DNA of 64,000 bases from Paenirhodobacter enshiensis (GTDB lineage: Bacteria; Pseudomonadota; Alphaproteobacteria; Rhodobacterales; Rhodobacteraceae). The DNA lies in assembly GCF_000740785.1 (NCBI RefSeq), contig NZ_JFZB01000012.1:101803-165802 (forward strand), written 5' to 3'. A program made the translations under genes and the position numbers. The notes under the pieces are model-generated. The model saw only the letters and a program-made list of their open reading frames with translations, was not told the DNA's origin and made no database searches. Shown here in pieces: positions 53,337-61,684 of this stretch; within the stretch, counting starts at the first letter, position 1, and each line of letters begins with the position of its first letter.

Positions 53337-54125
53337 TCAGATCCCGGCGATCTTGCCGCCATCGCAGCGCAGCTTACTGCCGGTGACGTAAGAGGCCTGC
53401 GCGCTGCACAGGAAGGCAGCGACTGCGGCGAATTCCTCGACCGTGCCATAGCGGCGCATCGGGATCGTCGCGCGCGAGGCGGCGCGCACCGCCTCGATCT
53501 CCGTGCCGGTCTTCTGTGCCCGCGCGGCGTCGAGCTGATCGACCCGGTCGGTGTGGATGCGTCCGGGCAGCAGCAGGTTGCAGGTCACGCCCTCGGCCGC
53601 GACCTCGGTGGCCAGCGTCTTGTTCCAGCCGACCAGCGCCGCGCGCAGCGTGTTCGACAGCGCGAGATTGGCGATCGGCTCCTCGACGCCGGAAGAGGCG
53701 AGCGTCAGCACCCGGCCCCAACCGCGCGCGCACATCGCGGGCAGCAACAGCCGGGTGATCTCGGTCACCGGGGCGAGCATCGAGCGCGCGGCCTCGATCA
53801 GCACATCGGCCGACATGTCGCGCGCCGCACCGGGCCGCGGCCCGCCGGTGTTGTTGACCAGAATATCGACCCGGCCGAGCCGTTCGACAGCCTCGGCCGC
53901 GAGCTTCGGCGCGAAATCCGCGGCCGAAAGATCGGCCGTCACCCAGTCGGCCCGCCCCTGCCCGCGCGCGGCGATCGCGGCCGCCGCAGCCCCGAGCGCC
54001 GCCGCGTCGCGGCCCGAGAGCAGCACATCCGCCCCCTCCGCCGCCAGCGCCTGCGCCACCCCGAGCCCGAGCCCCTTCGACGAGGCCAGCACCAGCGCCT
54101 TGCGTCCCTTCAGTCCGAAATCCAT
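53337..54125 (-). CDS. SDR-family protein with an altered active site
   Basis: 262 residues. The nucleotide-binding start reads LASSKGLGLGVAQALA and NNTGG is present, but the usual YxxxK is missing: the aligned stretch is LALSNTLRAALVGWNK, with no Tyr four residues before the basic one. SDRs of this subgroup either use another residue or bind without reducing. The C-terminal GSKLRCDGGKIAGI is normal. It lies one base after the DapA-like gene stop and is the last gene of a three-gene operon. Confidence 0.8.
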   Translation of the reverse strand: MDFGLKGRKALVLASSKGLGLGVAQALAAEGADVLLSGRDAAALGAAAAAIAARGQGRADWVTADLSAADFAPKLAAEAVERLGRVDILVNNTGGPRPGAARDMSADVLIEAARSMLAPVTEITRLLLPAMCARGWGRVLTLASSGVEEPIANLALSNTLRAALVGWNKTLATEVAAEGVTCNLLLPGRIHTDRVDQLDAARAQKTGTEIEAVRAASRATIPMRRYGTVEEFAAVAAFLCSAQASYVTGSKLRCDGGKIAGI

Positions 54126-54126
54126 C

Positions 54127-55044
54127 TCACATTCCCTTCGTCTTCGCCCCGGTGCGCGCGATCAGCCGGTCGAGTTCGGCGATATCCGTCGCCGTCAGCT
54201 TCGGCCCCGGCGCCCGGGTATCGGCACAGGCGATCGCACCGCGCCGCATCAGCGTATATTTGCGCACCGCAAGCCCCCAGCCCGGCTGTTGCTCGTGGCG
54301 CAGGATCGGCAGGTAGCGGTCGAACAGATCCTCGGCCGCGTCGGGCTGACCGGCGCGGAACAGCCGCACCGTCCCGACCAGCGCCTCGGGGAAGGCGAAG
54401 CCGGTCATCGCGCCATCCGCACCGCGGGCCAGTTCCTGCGGCAAGTAAAGCCCGCCGTTGCCGGTGAGGATCGACAGCCGCTTCACCCCGCCCTCGGCCT
54501 CCTCGGCCCGCAGCGTGGAGATCTTGTTCAACCCCGGGCAATCCTCGTGCTTGAGCATGACGATCTGGTCGAGGTCTTGCGACAGCCGCCGGATCAGCGC
54601 GGGCGAGACCGGCACGTTGGTCGATTGCGGAAAGTCCTGAAACACCACCGGCGCCTCCGGCCCGAGGGCACGGCAGGCGGCGTGGAAGAAGCTCTCCACC
54701 CGGTCCTCGCGCGCAGGGCCTGCGGAGGGCGCGATCATCAGCCCCGCCGCCCCCTTGTCGAGCGCGTAGTTCCCTAGATCGGCAAGGTTCGCGATCCCGG
54801 CATCCGACACGCCGACCACCACCGGCAGATCGGTGCGCGCCAGAACCCGGTCGATGACGGCGTGGCGCTCCTCGATGGTCAGCTTGTTCGCCTCGCCCAT
54901 CATGCCGAGGATGGTCAGCCCGGTGACGCCGGCCGCCGCGTAGAAATCGACCAGCCGGTCGATGCTGGCGAAATCCACCGCGCCCGACGCATCGAAAGGC
55001 GTCGCCGCGATGATGAAGACGCCCGAGGTGTGACGGTCGATCAT
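54127..55044 (-). CDS. DapA-family class I aldolase/lyase
   Basis: 305 residues with the TIM-barrel DHDPS pattern; the Schiff-base lysine is K165 in IVMLKHED. The usual Tyr of the YNxP motif is not present (QDFP at ~137-139), and GMMGE replaces G(S/T)TGE, so true dihydrodipicolinate synthase activity is unlikely. Members with such changes act on 2-oxo-3-deoxy acids or related pyruvate aldols. Grouped with an SDR and a VOC protein; divergent LysR likely controls them. Confidence 0.83.
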   Translation of the reverse strand: MIDRHTSGVFIIAATPFDASGAVDFASIDRLVDFYAAAGVTGLTILGMMGEANKLTIEERHAVIDRVLARTDLPVVVGVSDAGIANLADLGNYALDKGAAGLMIAPSAGPAREDRVESFFHAACRALGPEAPVVFQDFPQSTNVPVSPALIRRLSQDLDQIVMLKHEDCPGLNKISTLRAEEAEGGVKRLSILTGNGGLYLPQELARGADGAMTGFAFPEALVGTVRLFRAGQPDAAEDLFDRYLPILRHEQQPGWGLAVRKYTLMRRGAIACADTRAPGPKLTATDIAELDRLIARTGAKTKGM

Positions 55045-55054
55045 CGGTGTTTCC

Positions 55055-55468
55055 TCACTTCGCGAACAGGCCGTCGAAATCCTTGAACCCCTTGATCTCG
55101 ATGGGGTTCCCCGACGGGTCGAAGAAGAACATCGTGCGCTGTTCGCCGGGCTGGCCGGCGAAGCGGATCACCGGCGGAATGTCGAAGGCGACGCCCTTCG
55201 CCTCCAGCCGCGCCGCAAGCGCCAGCCAGTCGTCGAGGCCGAGCACCGCGCCCAGATGCGGCATCATCACCATGTGATCGCCGACCTTGCCGGTGCGGGT
55301 GGTCTCGAAGGGCTTGCCCAGATGCATCGACAGCTGATGGCCGAAGAAGTCGAAATCGACCCAGGTCTCGGTCGAGCGGCCTTCCTCGCAGCCGAGGACA
55401 TCGCCGTAGAAGCGGCGCGTCTGGTCGAGGTCGGTGACGTGGAAGGCAAGGTGGAACACGGATTTCAT
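55055..55468 (-). CDS. VOC family (glyoxalase/dioxygenase fold) protein
   Basis: 137 residues. FHLAFHVTDLDQTRRFYGDVLGCEEGR with the first metal His, DFFGHQLSMHLG, and FFFDPSGNPIEIKGF with the last Glu mark the vicinal-oxygen-chelate fold. Members isomerise, dioxygenate or bind metal-coordinated small molecules. It is first in the VOC-DapA-SDR operon and 102 bases from the divergent LysR gene. Likely a lyase or dioxygenase acting before the aldolase; not provable from sequence. Confidence 0.85.
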   Translation of the reverse strand: MKSVFHLAFHVTDLDQTRRFYGDVLGCEEGRSTETWVDFDFFGHQLSMHLGKPFETTRTGKVGDHMVMMPHLGAVLGLDDWLALAARLEAKGVAFDIPPVIRFAGQPGEQRTMFFFDPSGNPIEIKGFKDFDGLFAK

Positions 55469-55537
55469 GGCAACTCCGGCAGTCGGGGGAGATTTCTGTT
55501 GGGTCCGGCGTAGCGAAACCGTAGAGAAAGGAAAAAC

Positions 55538-55552
55538 GAGAAATTTCGTCTC
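55538..55552. promoter_or_regulatory. Dyad between the VOC operon and the LysR gene
   Basis: GAGA-N7-TCTC with central GAAATTTC palindrome lies 19 bases before the LysR start and upstream of the VOC gene. Candidate LysR binding site. Confidence 0.35.
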
Positions 55553-55570
55553 TGAGAAACAGGAAAACTT

Positions 55571-56488
55571 GTGGACACGCGTTTTCTCGAAAGCCTGATC
55601 GCGGTGGCGGAGCAAGGCTCCATCGTCGCGGCGGCCCGCGCGCAGGGGCTGACCCCGGCCGCGGTCAGCCAGCGCATCCAGGTGCTGGAGCGCGACCTCG
55701 GCGCCGCTTTGCTCACGCGCCGCGCGAATGCCGCGCTGCCGACGCGGGCGTGCCGCGATCTGCTGCCGGCGATGCGGCAACTGGTGGCGCAGGCGCGCGC
55801 TCTCGAACTCGAAGCGCGGCCCGACACGGCGGCGGGGATCTTCCGGCTCGGCGCGATCTCGACGGTGCTGACGGCTTTCGTGCCGGATCTGCTGCACCGG
55901 CTGCATGCCGCGGCGCCCGCGCTTGAGCTGCGCATCGAACCGGGCAGTTCCGCCGCGCTGTACGAGGCGCTGACGCAGGGCGCGCTCGATGCCGCGCTGA
56001 TCGTCGAGCCGCCCTTCGCGCTGCCCCCGGATCTGGTTTCGCTCACCTTGCGGCGCGAGCCGCTGCGACTGCTCGCGCCCGAGGGTCTGGCGGGGCACGA
56101 TGTCGCCGGGGTCTTCGCCGCGCTGCCGCTGATCGCCTACGATCCGCGCTCCTGGGGCGGGCAGATCGCCGGGCGCTATCTGAGCGACCATGCCATCGCG
56201 CCCGAAACGCTGTGCGAGCTCGATGCGCTCGAAGCGATCTCGAAGCTGGTCGCACGCGGCATCGGCGCGGCGCTGGTGCCGGACTGGGCCGAACTCGGCG
56301 CCAGCCGGGCGCTGCCGGACGGCGATCTCTATGCCCGCAAGATCGTGGCCGTGGCGCCGCGCCTGCCCGCCCGGCCGGCCTGTCTGCGCGCGTTCCGCAC
56401 GGCGCTGCACGCAGTGTGGCCCGACATCGTGGACGGCCTGCCTCCCCCGATTCCCGCTTTCTCCCGGGCCGGGCCGCCTGCCCGATAG
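55571..56488 (+). CDS. LysR family transcriptional regulator
   Basis: 305 residues: FLESLIAVAEQGSIVAAARAQGLTPAAVSQRIQVLERDLGAALLTR is the DNA-binding head, then a substrate-binding-type domain (LELRIEPGSSAALYEALTQGALDAALI). Divergent from the VOC-DapA-SDR operon and presumably its regulator. It starts with GTG/ATG-equivalent Met at 55571 (GTG codon). Effector unknown. Confidence 0.87.
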   Translation: MDTRFLESLIAVAEQGSIVAAARAQGLTPAAVSQRIQVLERDLGAALLTRRANAALPTRACRDLLPAMRQLVAQARALELEARPDTAAGIFRLGAISTVLTAFVPDLLHRLHAAAPALELRIEPGSSAALYEALTQGALDAALIVEPPFALPPDLVSLTLRREPLRLLAPEGLAGHDVAGVFAALPLIAYDPRSWGGQIAGRYLSDHAIAPETLCELDALEAISKLVARGIGAALVPDWAELGASRALPDGDLYARKIVAVAPRLPARPACLRAFRTALHAVWPDIVDGLPPPIPAFSRAGPPAR

Positions 56489-56593
56489 CCATCACCCGCC
56501 CATAAAACGCCCGGAACCGACCGGGACAGATCAAAATCCGGGCAATACGACGGGGCGATCCGCTTCCGCGCCGAACATGGCCTTCCGGATGAA

Positions 56594-56610
56594 TACTATT
56601 GGTATACCAA
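56594..56610 (+). promoter_or_regulatory. Palindrome TTGGTATACCAA before the TRAP operon
   Basis: TTGGTATACCAA (56599-56610) is a perfect 12-base palindrome preceded directly by TACTAT (56594-56599), a possible -10 box. It lies 31 bases upstream of dctP. Same core as at 8196 and 49278. Confidence 0.65.
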
Positions 56611-56640
56611 AAGAGGAGACGTCCAACACGGGGATCCGCA

Positions 56641-57627
56641 ATGAAGATGAAATCCGCCGCGGCGCTGGCCGCTGCCTGCACTCTTGCCCTCACCGTCACC
56701 GCCGCCGAGGCAAAGACGACCTGGGACATGTCCCTTGCCTGGCCCGAGGGCAACTTCCACACGAAAGACGCCCATGACTTCGCCAAGGCGGTCAGCGACG
56801 CGACCGGCGGCGAGGTCGAGATCACGGTCCAGTCGGGCGGTGCGCTCGGCATCAAGGGACCGGAGGCGATGGCCGCCGTGCGCGACGGCATCGTGCCGAT
56901 CGCCGATGTGCTGCTGAATCAGCAGGTCGGCGAGGCGCCCATCCTCGGCATCGAGAGCCTGCCTTACCTCGCGCCGACGCTGCCCGACCTCGCCCTGCTG
57001 CACAAGTTCTTCCGCCCCGCCGTCGACGAGGTGGCCGCGAAGATGAACCAGAAAGTGCTGTATGTCGTGCCCTGGCCCGGGCAGGCGGTCTACTCGCCGA
57101 ACCGGATCGACACGCTCGACGATCTGAAGGGGCTGAGTATCCGCGTCGTCGATGCGAATGGCAGCAATTTCTTCAAGGCACTCGGCGCCACCCCGGTGCA
57201 GATGCCCTGGGGCGAAGTGGTCCCGGCGCTCGCCGCGGGCACGATCAAGGGCGTGACCACCTCGTCCTCCTCGGGCGTCGACGGTGCGTTCTGGCAGTTC
57301 ACCAAGCACATGACCCGGTTCAACTGGCAGTCGTCCTCGGATGCGGTCAGCGTCAACCTCGATGCCTGGAACGAACTGTCGCCGGAGAACCAGAAGGCCA
57401 TCGAAGCCGTCGCCAAGAAGATGGAAGCGCAGTTCTGGGTCAACAGCGCCAAAGAGGACACCCGTCAGCTTGCCAAGCTGAAGGACAACGGCATCGAGAT
57501 CGCCGACCCCTCGCCCGAACTGCGCGCCGCGCTGCTTGAGAAGGCGAAGCCGCTGTGGGCCGATTTCGAGGCCAAGGTTCCCGCCGCGAAGCCGGTGATC
57601 GACGATTACCTGCTGTTGCTGAAGTGA
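56641..57627 (+). CDS. dctP: TRAP transporter solute-binding protein (DctP family)
   Basis: 328 residues with a Sec signal (SAAALAAACTLALTVTAAEA). DctP features: LSIRVVDANGSNFFKAL with the conserved carboxylate-binding Arg, VPWPGQAV, and MPWGEVVPALAAGTIKG. It captures a small carboxylate in the periplasm for the DctQM permease. GGTATACC operator upstream and pxpB downstream make 5-oxoproline a reasonable ligand; Bordetella DctP proteins that bind pyroglutamate are known. Followed by strong hairpins before dctQ. Confidence 0.9.
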   Translation: MKMKSAAALAAACTLALTVTAAEAKTTWDMSLAWPEGNFHTKDAHDFAKAVSDATGGEVEITVQSGGALGIKGPEAMAAVRDGIVPIADVLLNQQVGEAPILGIESLPYLAPTLPDLALLHKFFRPAVDEVAAKMNQKVLYVVPWPGQAVYSPNRIDTLDDLKGLSIRVVDANGSNFFKALGATPVQMPWGEVVPALAAGTIKGVTTSSSSGVDGAFWQFTKHMTRFNWQSSSDAVSVNLDAWNELSPENQKAIEAVAKKMEAQFWVNSAKEDTRQLAKLKDNGIEIADPSPELRAALLEKAKPLWADFEAKVPAAKPVIDDYLLLLK

Positions 57628-57634
57628 CCCCCCC

Positions 57635-57687
57635 GGGCGGCACCGCCGCCCGAAGCGCCCCCGGGCGGGCCCCGTCGCGGCCCGCCC
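57635..57687 (+). terminator. Two hairpins between dctP and dctQ
   Basis: GGGCGGC/GCCGCCC (57635-57651) and GGGCGGGCC/GGCCCGCCC (57663-57687) fill most of the 92-base gap. Partial termination or RNA protection here would keep the binding protein more abundant than the permease. Confidence 0.55.
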
Positions 57688-57719
57688 TCTCCCCCCATTG
57701 CGCCCGTCGGAGACCCCGG

Positions 57720-58262
57720 ATGACAGATCACAAGCAAGACTTCGGCCAGATATTCGGCCCGGCCATCGGGCTCATCGACCGGCTGACCGGGTGGGGCAGC
57801 CTGCTGTCGGCGCTGTGCCTCCTCGGCATTCTCGTTCTGATGATGATGGAAATCGTCGCGCGCAACCTGTTCGACAGCTCGTTCGACTTCACCTGGGACA
57901 TCGCGGGCTACCTGATGGGCGCCTGCTTCACGCTGGCGCTGGCGGGCGCGATGAAGAACGGGCTGCATGTGCGGGTGACCGCGCTTCTGGACGCGCTGCC
58001 CGCACGTGCAGCGCATCTGATCGAGGTGGCCGCCTGCCTCGTCGCGGTGGCGATCTGTGCGGTGATCGCCACCGCATTCGTCCAGCTCGCCTGGCTGTCA
58101 TGGACGCGCGACACCACATCGGCGACGGCGATCCGCGTGCCGCTGGTCTATCCGCAGGCGGTGCTGGCAACCGGCACCGTGCTGATGACGCTGCAGTGCA
58201 TCGCCCAGGCCCTGCGCCTGTTGCGCGGCGAGCGGCTGAGCGTCGCCGAAGCGATCGAATGA
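57720..58262 (+). CDS. dctQ: TRAP transporter small permease (DctQ)
   Basis: 180 residues with four hydrophobic helices: LSALCLLGILVLMMMEIVARNLF with the family Arg-Asn, WDIAGYLMGACFTLALAGA, HLIEVAACLVAVAICAVIA and VLATGTVLMTLQCIAQAL. It associates with DctM in the inner membrane. Ends 10 bases before dctM. Confidence 0.9.
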   Translation: MTDHKQDFGQIFGPAIGLIDRLTGWGSLLSALCLLGILVLMMMEIVARNLFDSSFDFTWDIAGYLMGACFTLALAGAMKNGLHVRVTALLDALPARAAHLIEVAACLVAVAICAVIATAFVQLAWLSWTRDTTSATAIRVPLVYPQAVLATGTVLMTLQCIAQALRLLRGERLSVAEAIE

Positions 58263-58272
58263 GGCCCCGGAC

Positions 58273-59571
58273 ATGAGCAAAGTCGTCTTTTCCCTGTTCG
58301 GCCTTCTGGCACTGTTTCTGGCCGGCGGGATATGGATCGGGCTCGGGCTCGTCGGCACCGGCGGCCTGCTGATCGAGATGTTCCGCCCCAACATGCCGGT
58401 CCTGAAACTGATCGCGCAGCAAAGCTGGAACACCCTGTCCTCGGCCGAACTTCTGGCACTGCCGCTGTTCATCCTGATGGCCGAGATCCTGTTCTGCACC
58501 CGCATCTCCGAAGCGCTGATGAGCGGGCTCGCCCCCTGGCTCGGGCGGGTGCCGGGGCGGCTTGGCCATGTGACGGTGCTCGGCTGCACGATCTTCGCCT
58601 CGGTGTGCGGATCGTCGGCCGCGACCACCGCGACGGTCGGCCGCATCACCGCGAAAGAACTGATTTCCAAGGGCTATGACCGGCGCCTCGTCGAGGGCAG
58701 CCTGGCCGGGGCGGGCACGCTCGGCTTTCTGATCCCGCCGTCGACCATCATGATCATCTATGGTGTGATGGCCCAGCAGTCGGTGTTGCAGCTGTTCGCC
58801 GCGGGCGTTGTGCCGGGGCTGCTGCTCGCACTGTCCTACATGGGATATATCGCCATCCGCTCGGCCCTGCACCCGGAGCTGGTGGGCGCGCCCCCGCCGC
58901 GCACCAGCCTGCGCGAGAAGCTCGTGGCGCTGAAGGATCTCGGGCCGCTGCTGATCCTGATCCTCGGGGTGATCGGTTCGATGTATGGCGGGCTGGCGAC
59001 GCCGACCGAGGCGGCGGCGGTCGGGGTCACCGTCTCGATCCTGATCGGGGTGGGACAGCGCACGCTGAACCTGCGCATCCTGCTGCAGGCCGCGAAACAG
59101 GCAGCCGAGAACTGCGCGATGATCGGGCTGATCATGATCGGCGCCTCGTTCCTGTCGACGACGCTCGGCTATCTCGGGATCCCGCGCTACATCGCGCAGG
59201 AAATCCAGGGCTGGGGCATGTCGGATTTCATGCTGATCGTGGTGTTGCTGATCTTCTACATCCTGCTCGGGACGGTGATGGAGGGGCTCGGTATCATCGT
59301 GATGACGCTGCCGATCACCCTGCCGCTGGTGACCGCGGCGGGCTACGATCCGATCTGGTTCGGCATCTTTCTGGTGATCGTGGTCGAACTCGCGCAGATC
59401 ACCCCGCCCGTGGGCTTCAACCTGACGGTGATCCAGCGGCTGACCGGCGACAGCATCGCCCAGATCGTGCGCGCGACGTTGCCGTTCTTCTTCATCACCA
59501 CGGCCTTCGTGCTGGTGCTGGCAGTCTTCCCGGGAATCGTCAGCTTCCTGCCGAACCTGCTCTACCGCTGA
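58273..59571 (+). CDS. dctM: TRAP transporter large permease (DctM)
   Basis: 432 residues, about twelve helices. SSAATTATVGRITAKELISKGYD, GTLGFLIPPSTIMIIYGVMAQQS, PTEAAAVGV and QITPPVGFNLTVIQRLTGDS are DctM hallmarks, including the two helical hairpin loops rich in Pro. Sodium-driven transport of a carboxylate delivered by DctP. pxpB follows after 57 bases. Confidence 0.92.
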   Translation: MSKVVFSLFGLLALFLAGGIWIGLGLVGTGGLLIEMFRPNMPVLKLIAQQSWNTLSSAELLALPLFILMAEILFCTRISEALMSGLAPWLGRVPGRLGHVTVLGCTIFASVCGSSAATTATVGRITAKELISKGYDRRLVEGSLAGAGTLGFLIPPSTIMIIYGVMAQQSVLQLFAAGVVPGLLLALSYMGYIAIRSALHPELVGAPPPRTSLREKLVALKDLGPLLILILGVIGSMYGGLATPTEAAAVGVTVSILIGVGQRTLNLRILLQAAKQAAENCAMIGLIMIGASFLSTTLGYLGIPRYIAQEIQGWGMSDFMLIVVLLIFYILLGTVMEGLGIIVMTLPITLPLVTAAGYDPIWFGIFLVIVVELAQITPPVGFNLTVIQRLTGDSIAQIVRATLPFFFITTAFVLVLAVFPGIVSFLPNLLYR

Positions 59572-59628
59572 GGACTGCCCCGGTGCCCCCCGCAGGGTGC
59601 GCCGGCATCTCACTGAAACGAAACGAAA

Positions 59629-60348
59629 ATGCACCCCACCATCCTTCCTGCCGGCGACAGCGCCTTCGTCTTCCAGCTCGGCACCGAGGTCTCGTCCGGG
59701 ATCAACGACCGGATCATCGCGCTCGCCGAGGCCATCGCCGCCGCCGCCCCGGAGGGGCTCATCGAGCTGGTGCCGACCTATCGCTCGCTGATGGTGTGCT
59801 ACGATCCCGTCAGGGTGCGCGGCCGGGATCTGGCCGCGCAGGTCTGCGGGATCTACGAGGCCCTCGGCCCGGTCGGGGCCGCCACCCGCCGCATCACCGT
59901 GCCCTGCGTCTATGGCGGGCCGGTCGGGCAGGACCTCGACGAGCTGGCCGAGATGAAGGGGCTGACCCCGGCCGAGGTCATCGCGCTGCATTCCGGGGCG
60001 GATTACCGCGTCTACATGATCGGCTTCGCGCCCGGCTTCGCCTATCTGGGCGGGTTGCCCGAGAAACTGCACACCCCGCGCCTCAAGGTGCCGCGCCAGC
60101 ATATCCCGGCCGGTGCGCTCGGCATCGGCGGGCAGCAGGCCAGCATCAGCTCGGTCGCGGGGCCGTCCGGGTGGCGGTTCCTCGGCTGGACGCCGGTGCG
60201 CGCCTTCGCCCCCGAAAGCGCCACGCCCTTCCTGTTCCGCGCCGGCGACCGGATCCGGTTTCGCGCCGTCGAACAGAAGGAAGCCGACGAGATGCTGAAG
60301 CGCCAGGCTGCGGGCGAAAGCATCGTCGACATCGAACTGCCGCAATAG
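59629..60348 (+). CDS. pxpB: 5-oxoprolinase subunit B (KipI/allophanate hydrolase subunit 1 family)
   Basis: 239 residues with the family blocks VLPAGDSAFVFQLG-like start, SLMVCYDPVRV, CVYGGPVGQDLDELAE and the strongly conserved YMIGFAPGFAYLGGLPEKLHTPRLKVPRQHIPAGALGIGG region. Partner of PxpC in ATP-driven opening of 5-oxoproline. Unusually it is not in the pxpAC operon but behind the TRAP genes, 57 bases after dctM, linking transport and degradation. Confidence 0.92.
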   Translation: MHPTILPAGDSAFVFQLGTEVSSGINDRIIALAEAIAAAAPEGLIELVPTYRSLMVCYDPVRVRGRDLAAQVCGIYEALGPVGAATRRITVPCVYGGPVGQDLDELAEMKGLTPAEVIALHSGADYRVYMIGFAPGFAYLGGLPEKLHTPRLKVPRQHIPAGALGIGGQQASISSVAGPSGWRFLGWTPVRAFAPESATPFLFRAGDRIRFRAVEQKEADEMLKRQAAGESIVDIELPQ

Positions 60349-60361
60349 GAAGGCGAGAGAT

Positions 60362-61534
60362 ATGGATCCGTTTCAGAGCGACCCGCTGCGGGGAACCGAA
60401 GCCGTCTTCCCCGAAGCCGAATTCGCGACCCGCATCGCGCGCCTGCAGACCCGCATCGCGCCGCTTGGTGTCGACGCGCTGCTGCTGACCGGGCCCGAGA
60501 ACATCTTCTGGGCGACCGGACGCCAGACCGCGGGCTATTTCGCCTTTCAGGCACTGATCGTGCCCCTGAGCGGCGATCCCGTGCTGCTGGTACGTCAGCT
60601 CGAGACCACCGGCGCGCGCACCGCGACCTGGCTTCGCGACATCCGCGCCTGGCAGGACGGCACAGATCCGGCGGCGGCGCTCGGATCGCTGGTGCGCGAG
60701 TTGGGGCTGAAACGCGTAGCGATCGAGCGCACCGGCTGGTTCATCCCGATGGACTTCGCCGAGCGCCTCGGCACGGCCCTGAAAGGTGTCGCGCTGAGCG
60801 ACGGATCGGGGATCGTCGAGGGCCTGCGCATGGTGAAATCCCCGGCGGAACTTGCCGCGATCCGCACCGCGGCGGGCTATGCCGAGGCGGCGATGGCGGC
60901 CGCCCTCGACGCCACGCGCGAGGGCGCGAGCGAGAACGACATCGCCGCGCGGATGATCGGCACCGCCGTTGCTGCCGGCTCCGAAGCCTGGGCGATGGAG
61001 CCGCTGATTTCCTCCGGCCCGCGCTCGGGCATTCCGCACGCGACCTGGCGTCGGCGCAGGCTCGAAGCGGGCGACGGCGTGTTTCTGGAACTCGCCACCA
61101 GCCACGACCGCTATCACGCCGCGCTGATGCGCAGCGCCTGGATCGGCACCCCGCCCGCCGAGGCGCGCGAGATGATGGACGTGGCGTTGCGCGCGCTCGA
61201 TGCGGCGCTCGGCGCGATGAAACCGGGGGTGCCCTGCGCCCTGCCGCACGAGGCGGCGCAAAGGATCGTCGACGACGCCGGCCAGACCGAGGCGTTCCGC
61301 AAGCGCATCGGCTATTCGATGGGCGCGGCCTTCGCCCCCGACTGGGGCGAGGGGGCGTTCCTGTCGCTGTTCACCGGAGTGAAAACGCTCCTCGAACCCG
61401 GGATGGTGTTTCACCTGCCGATGACGCTGCGCCGCTACGGGGCGTTCACCGTGGGTGCCTCGGAAACCGTGATCGTCACTGAAACCGGGATCGAGACGCT
61501 GTCGTCGCTGCCGCGCAGCATGATGCTGCGCTGA
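60362..61534 (+). CDS. M24-fold (creatinase/DoeA-like) hydrolase lacking aminopeptidase metal ligands
   Basis: 390 residues with the two-domain pita-bread layout (GPENIFWATGRQTAGYFAFQA at the start of the first domain). Aminopeptidase ligands are mostly replaced: ELATSHDRYHAALMRS instead of D-x-G-x-x-D, IGYSMGAAFAPDWGEG instead of GHGIG, MVFHLPM instead of the EPG segment. The sequence GYSMG-PDWGEG resembles creatinase and ectoine hydrolase DoeA, which cleave C-N bonds without metals. Co-transcribed with pxpB (14-base gap), so it may open another lactam- or amidine-like ring. Confidence 0.78.
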   Translation: MDPFQSDPLRGTEAVFPEAEFATRIARLQTRIAPLGVDALLLTGPENIFWATGRQTAGYFAFQALIVPLSGDPVLLVRQLETTGARTATWLRDIRAWQDGTDPAAALGSLVRELGLKRVAIERTGWFIPMDFAERLGTALKGVALSDGSGIVEGLRMVKSPAELAAIRTAAGYAEAAMAAALDATREGASENDIAARMIGTAVAAGSEAWAMEPLISSGPRSGIPHATWRRRRLEAGDGVFLELATSHDRYHAALMRSAWIGTPPAEAREMMDVALRALDAALGAMKPGVPCALPHEAAQRIVDDAGQTEAFRKRIGYSMGAAFAPDWGEGAFLSLFTGVKTLLEPGMVFHLPMTLRRYGAFTVGASETVIVTETGIETLSSLPRSMMLR

Positions 61535-61684
61535 CGTTGCGCTTGCGTGCGCCCGCTTATATTGGAACACCGTTACATTATCGGACACGAACGCCCGGCC
61601 CGCGCGCGCGCATATTCATCTTCCGGGCCGGCCCGCAGACGACGGACGGCCCTATTCGCCCCGATCCCAGTGAGGAGGACAGCG

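Noticed and set aside
57928..60345. Minus-strand ORF of 805 codons
   Set aside because: Antisense to dctQ, dctM and pxpB; His/Gln/Asp/Arg-rich shadow sequence.
56641..61534. Ectoine uptake and degradation locus (TRAP plus DoeA-like protein)
   Set aside because: The other ectoine catabolic genes (racemase, dehydratase, deacetylase set) are not seen, and pxpB in the operon favours a lactam; kept only as an alternative.
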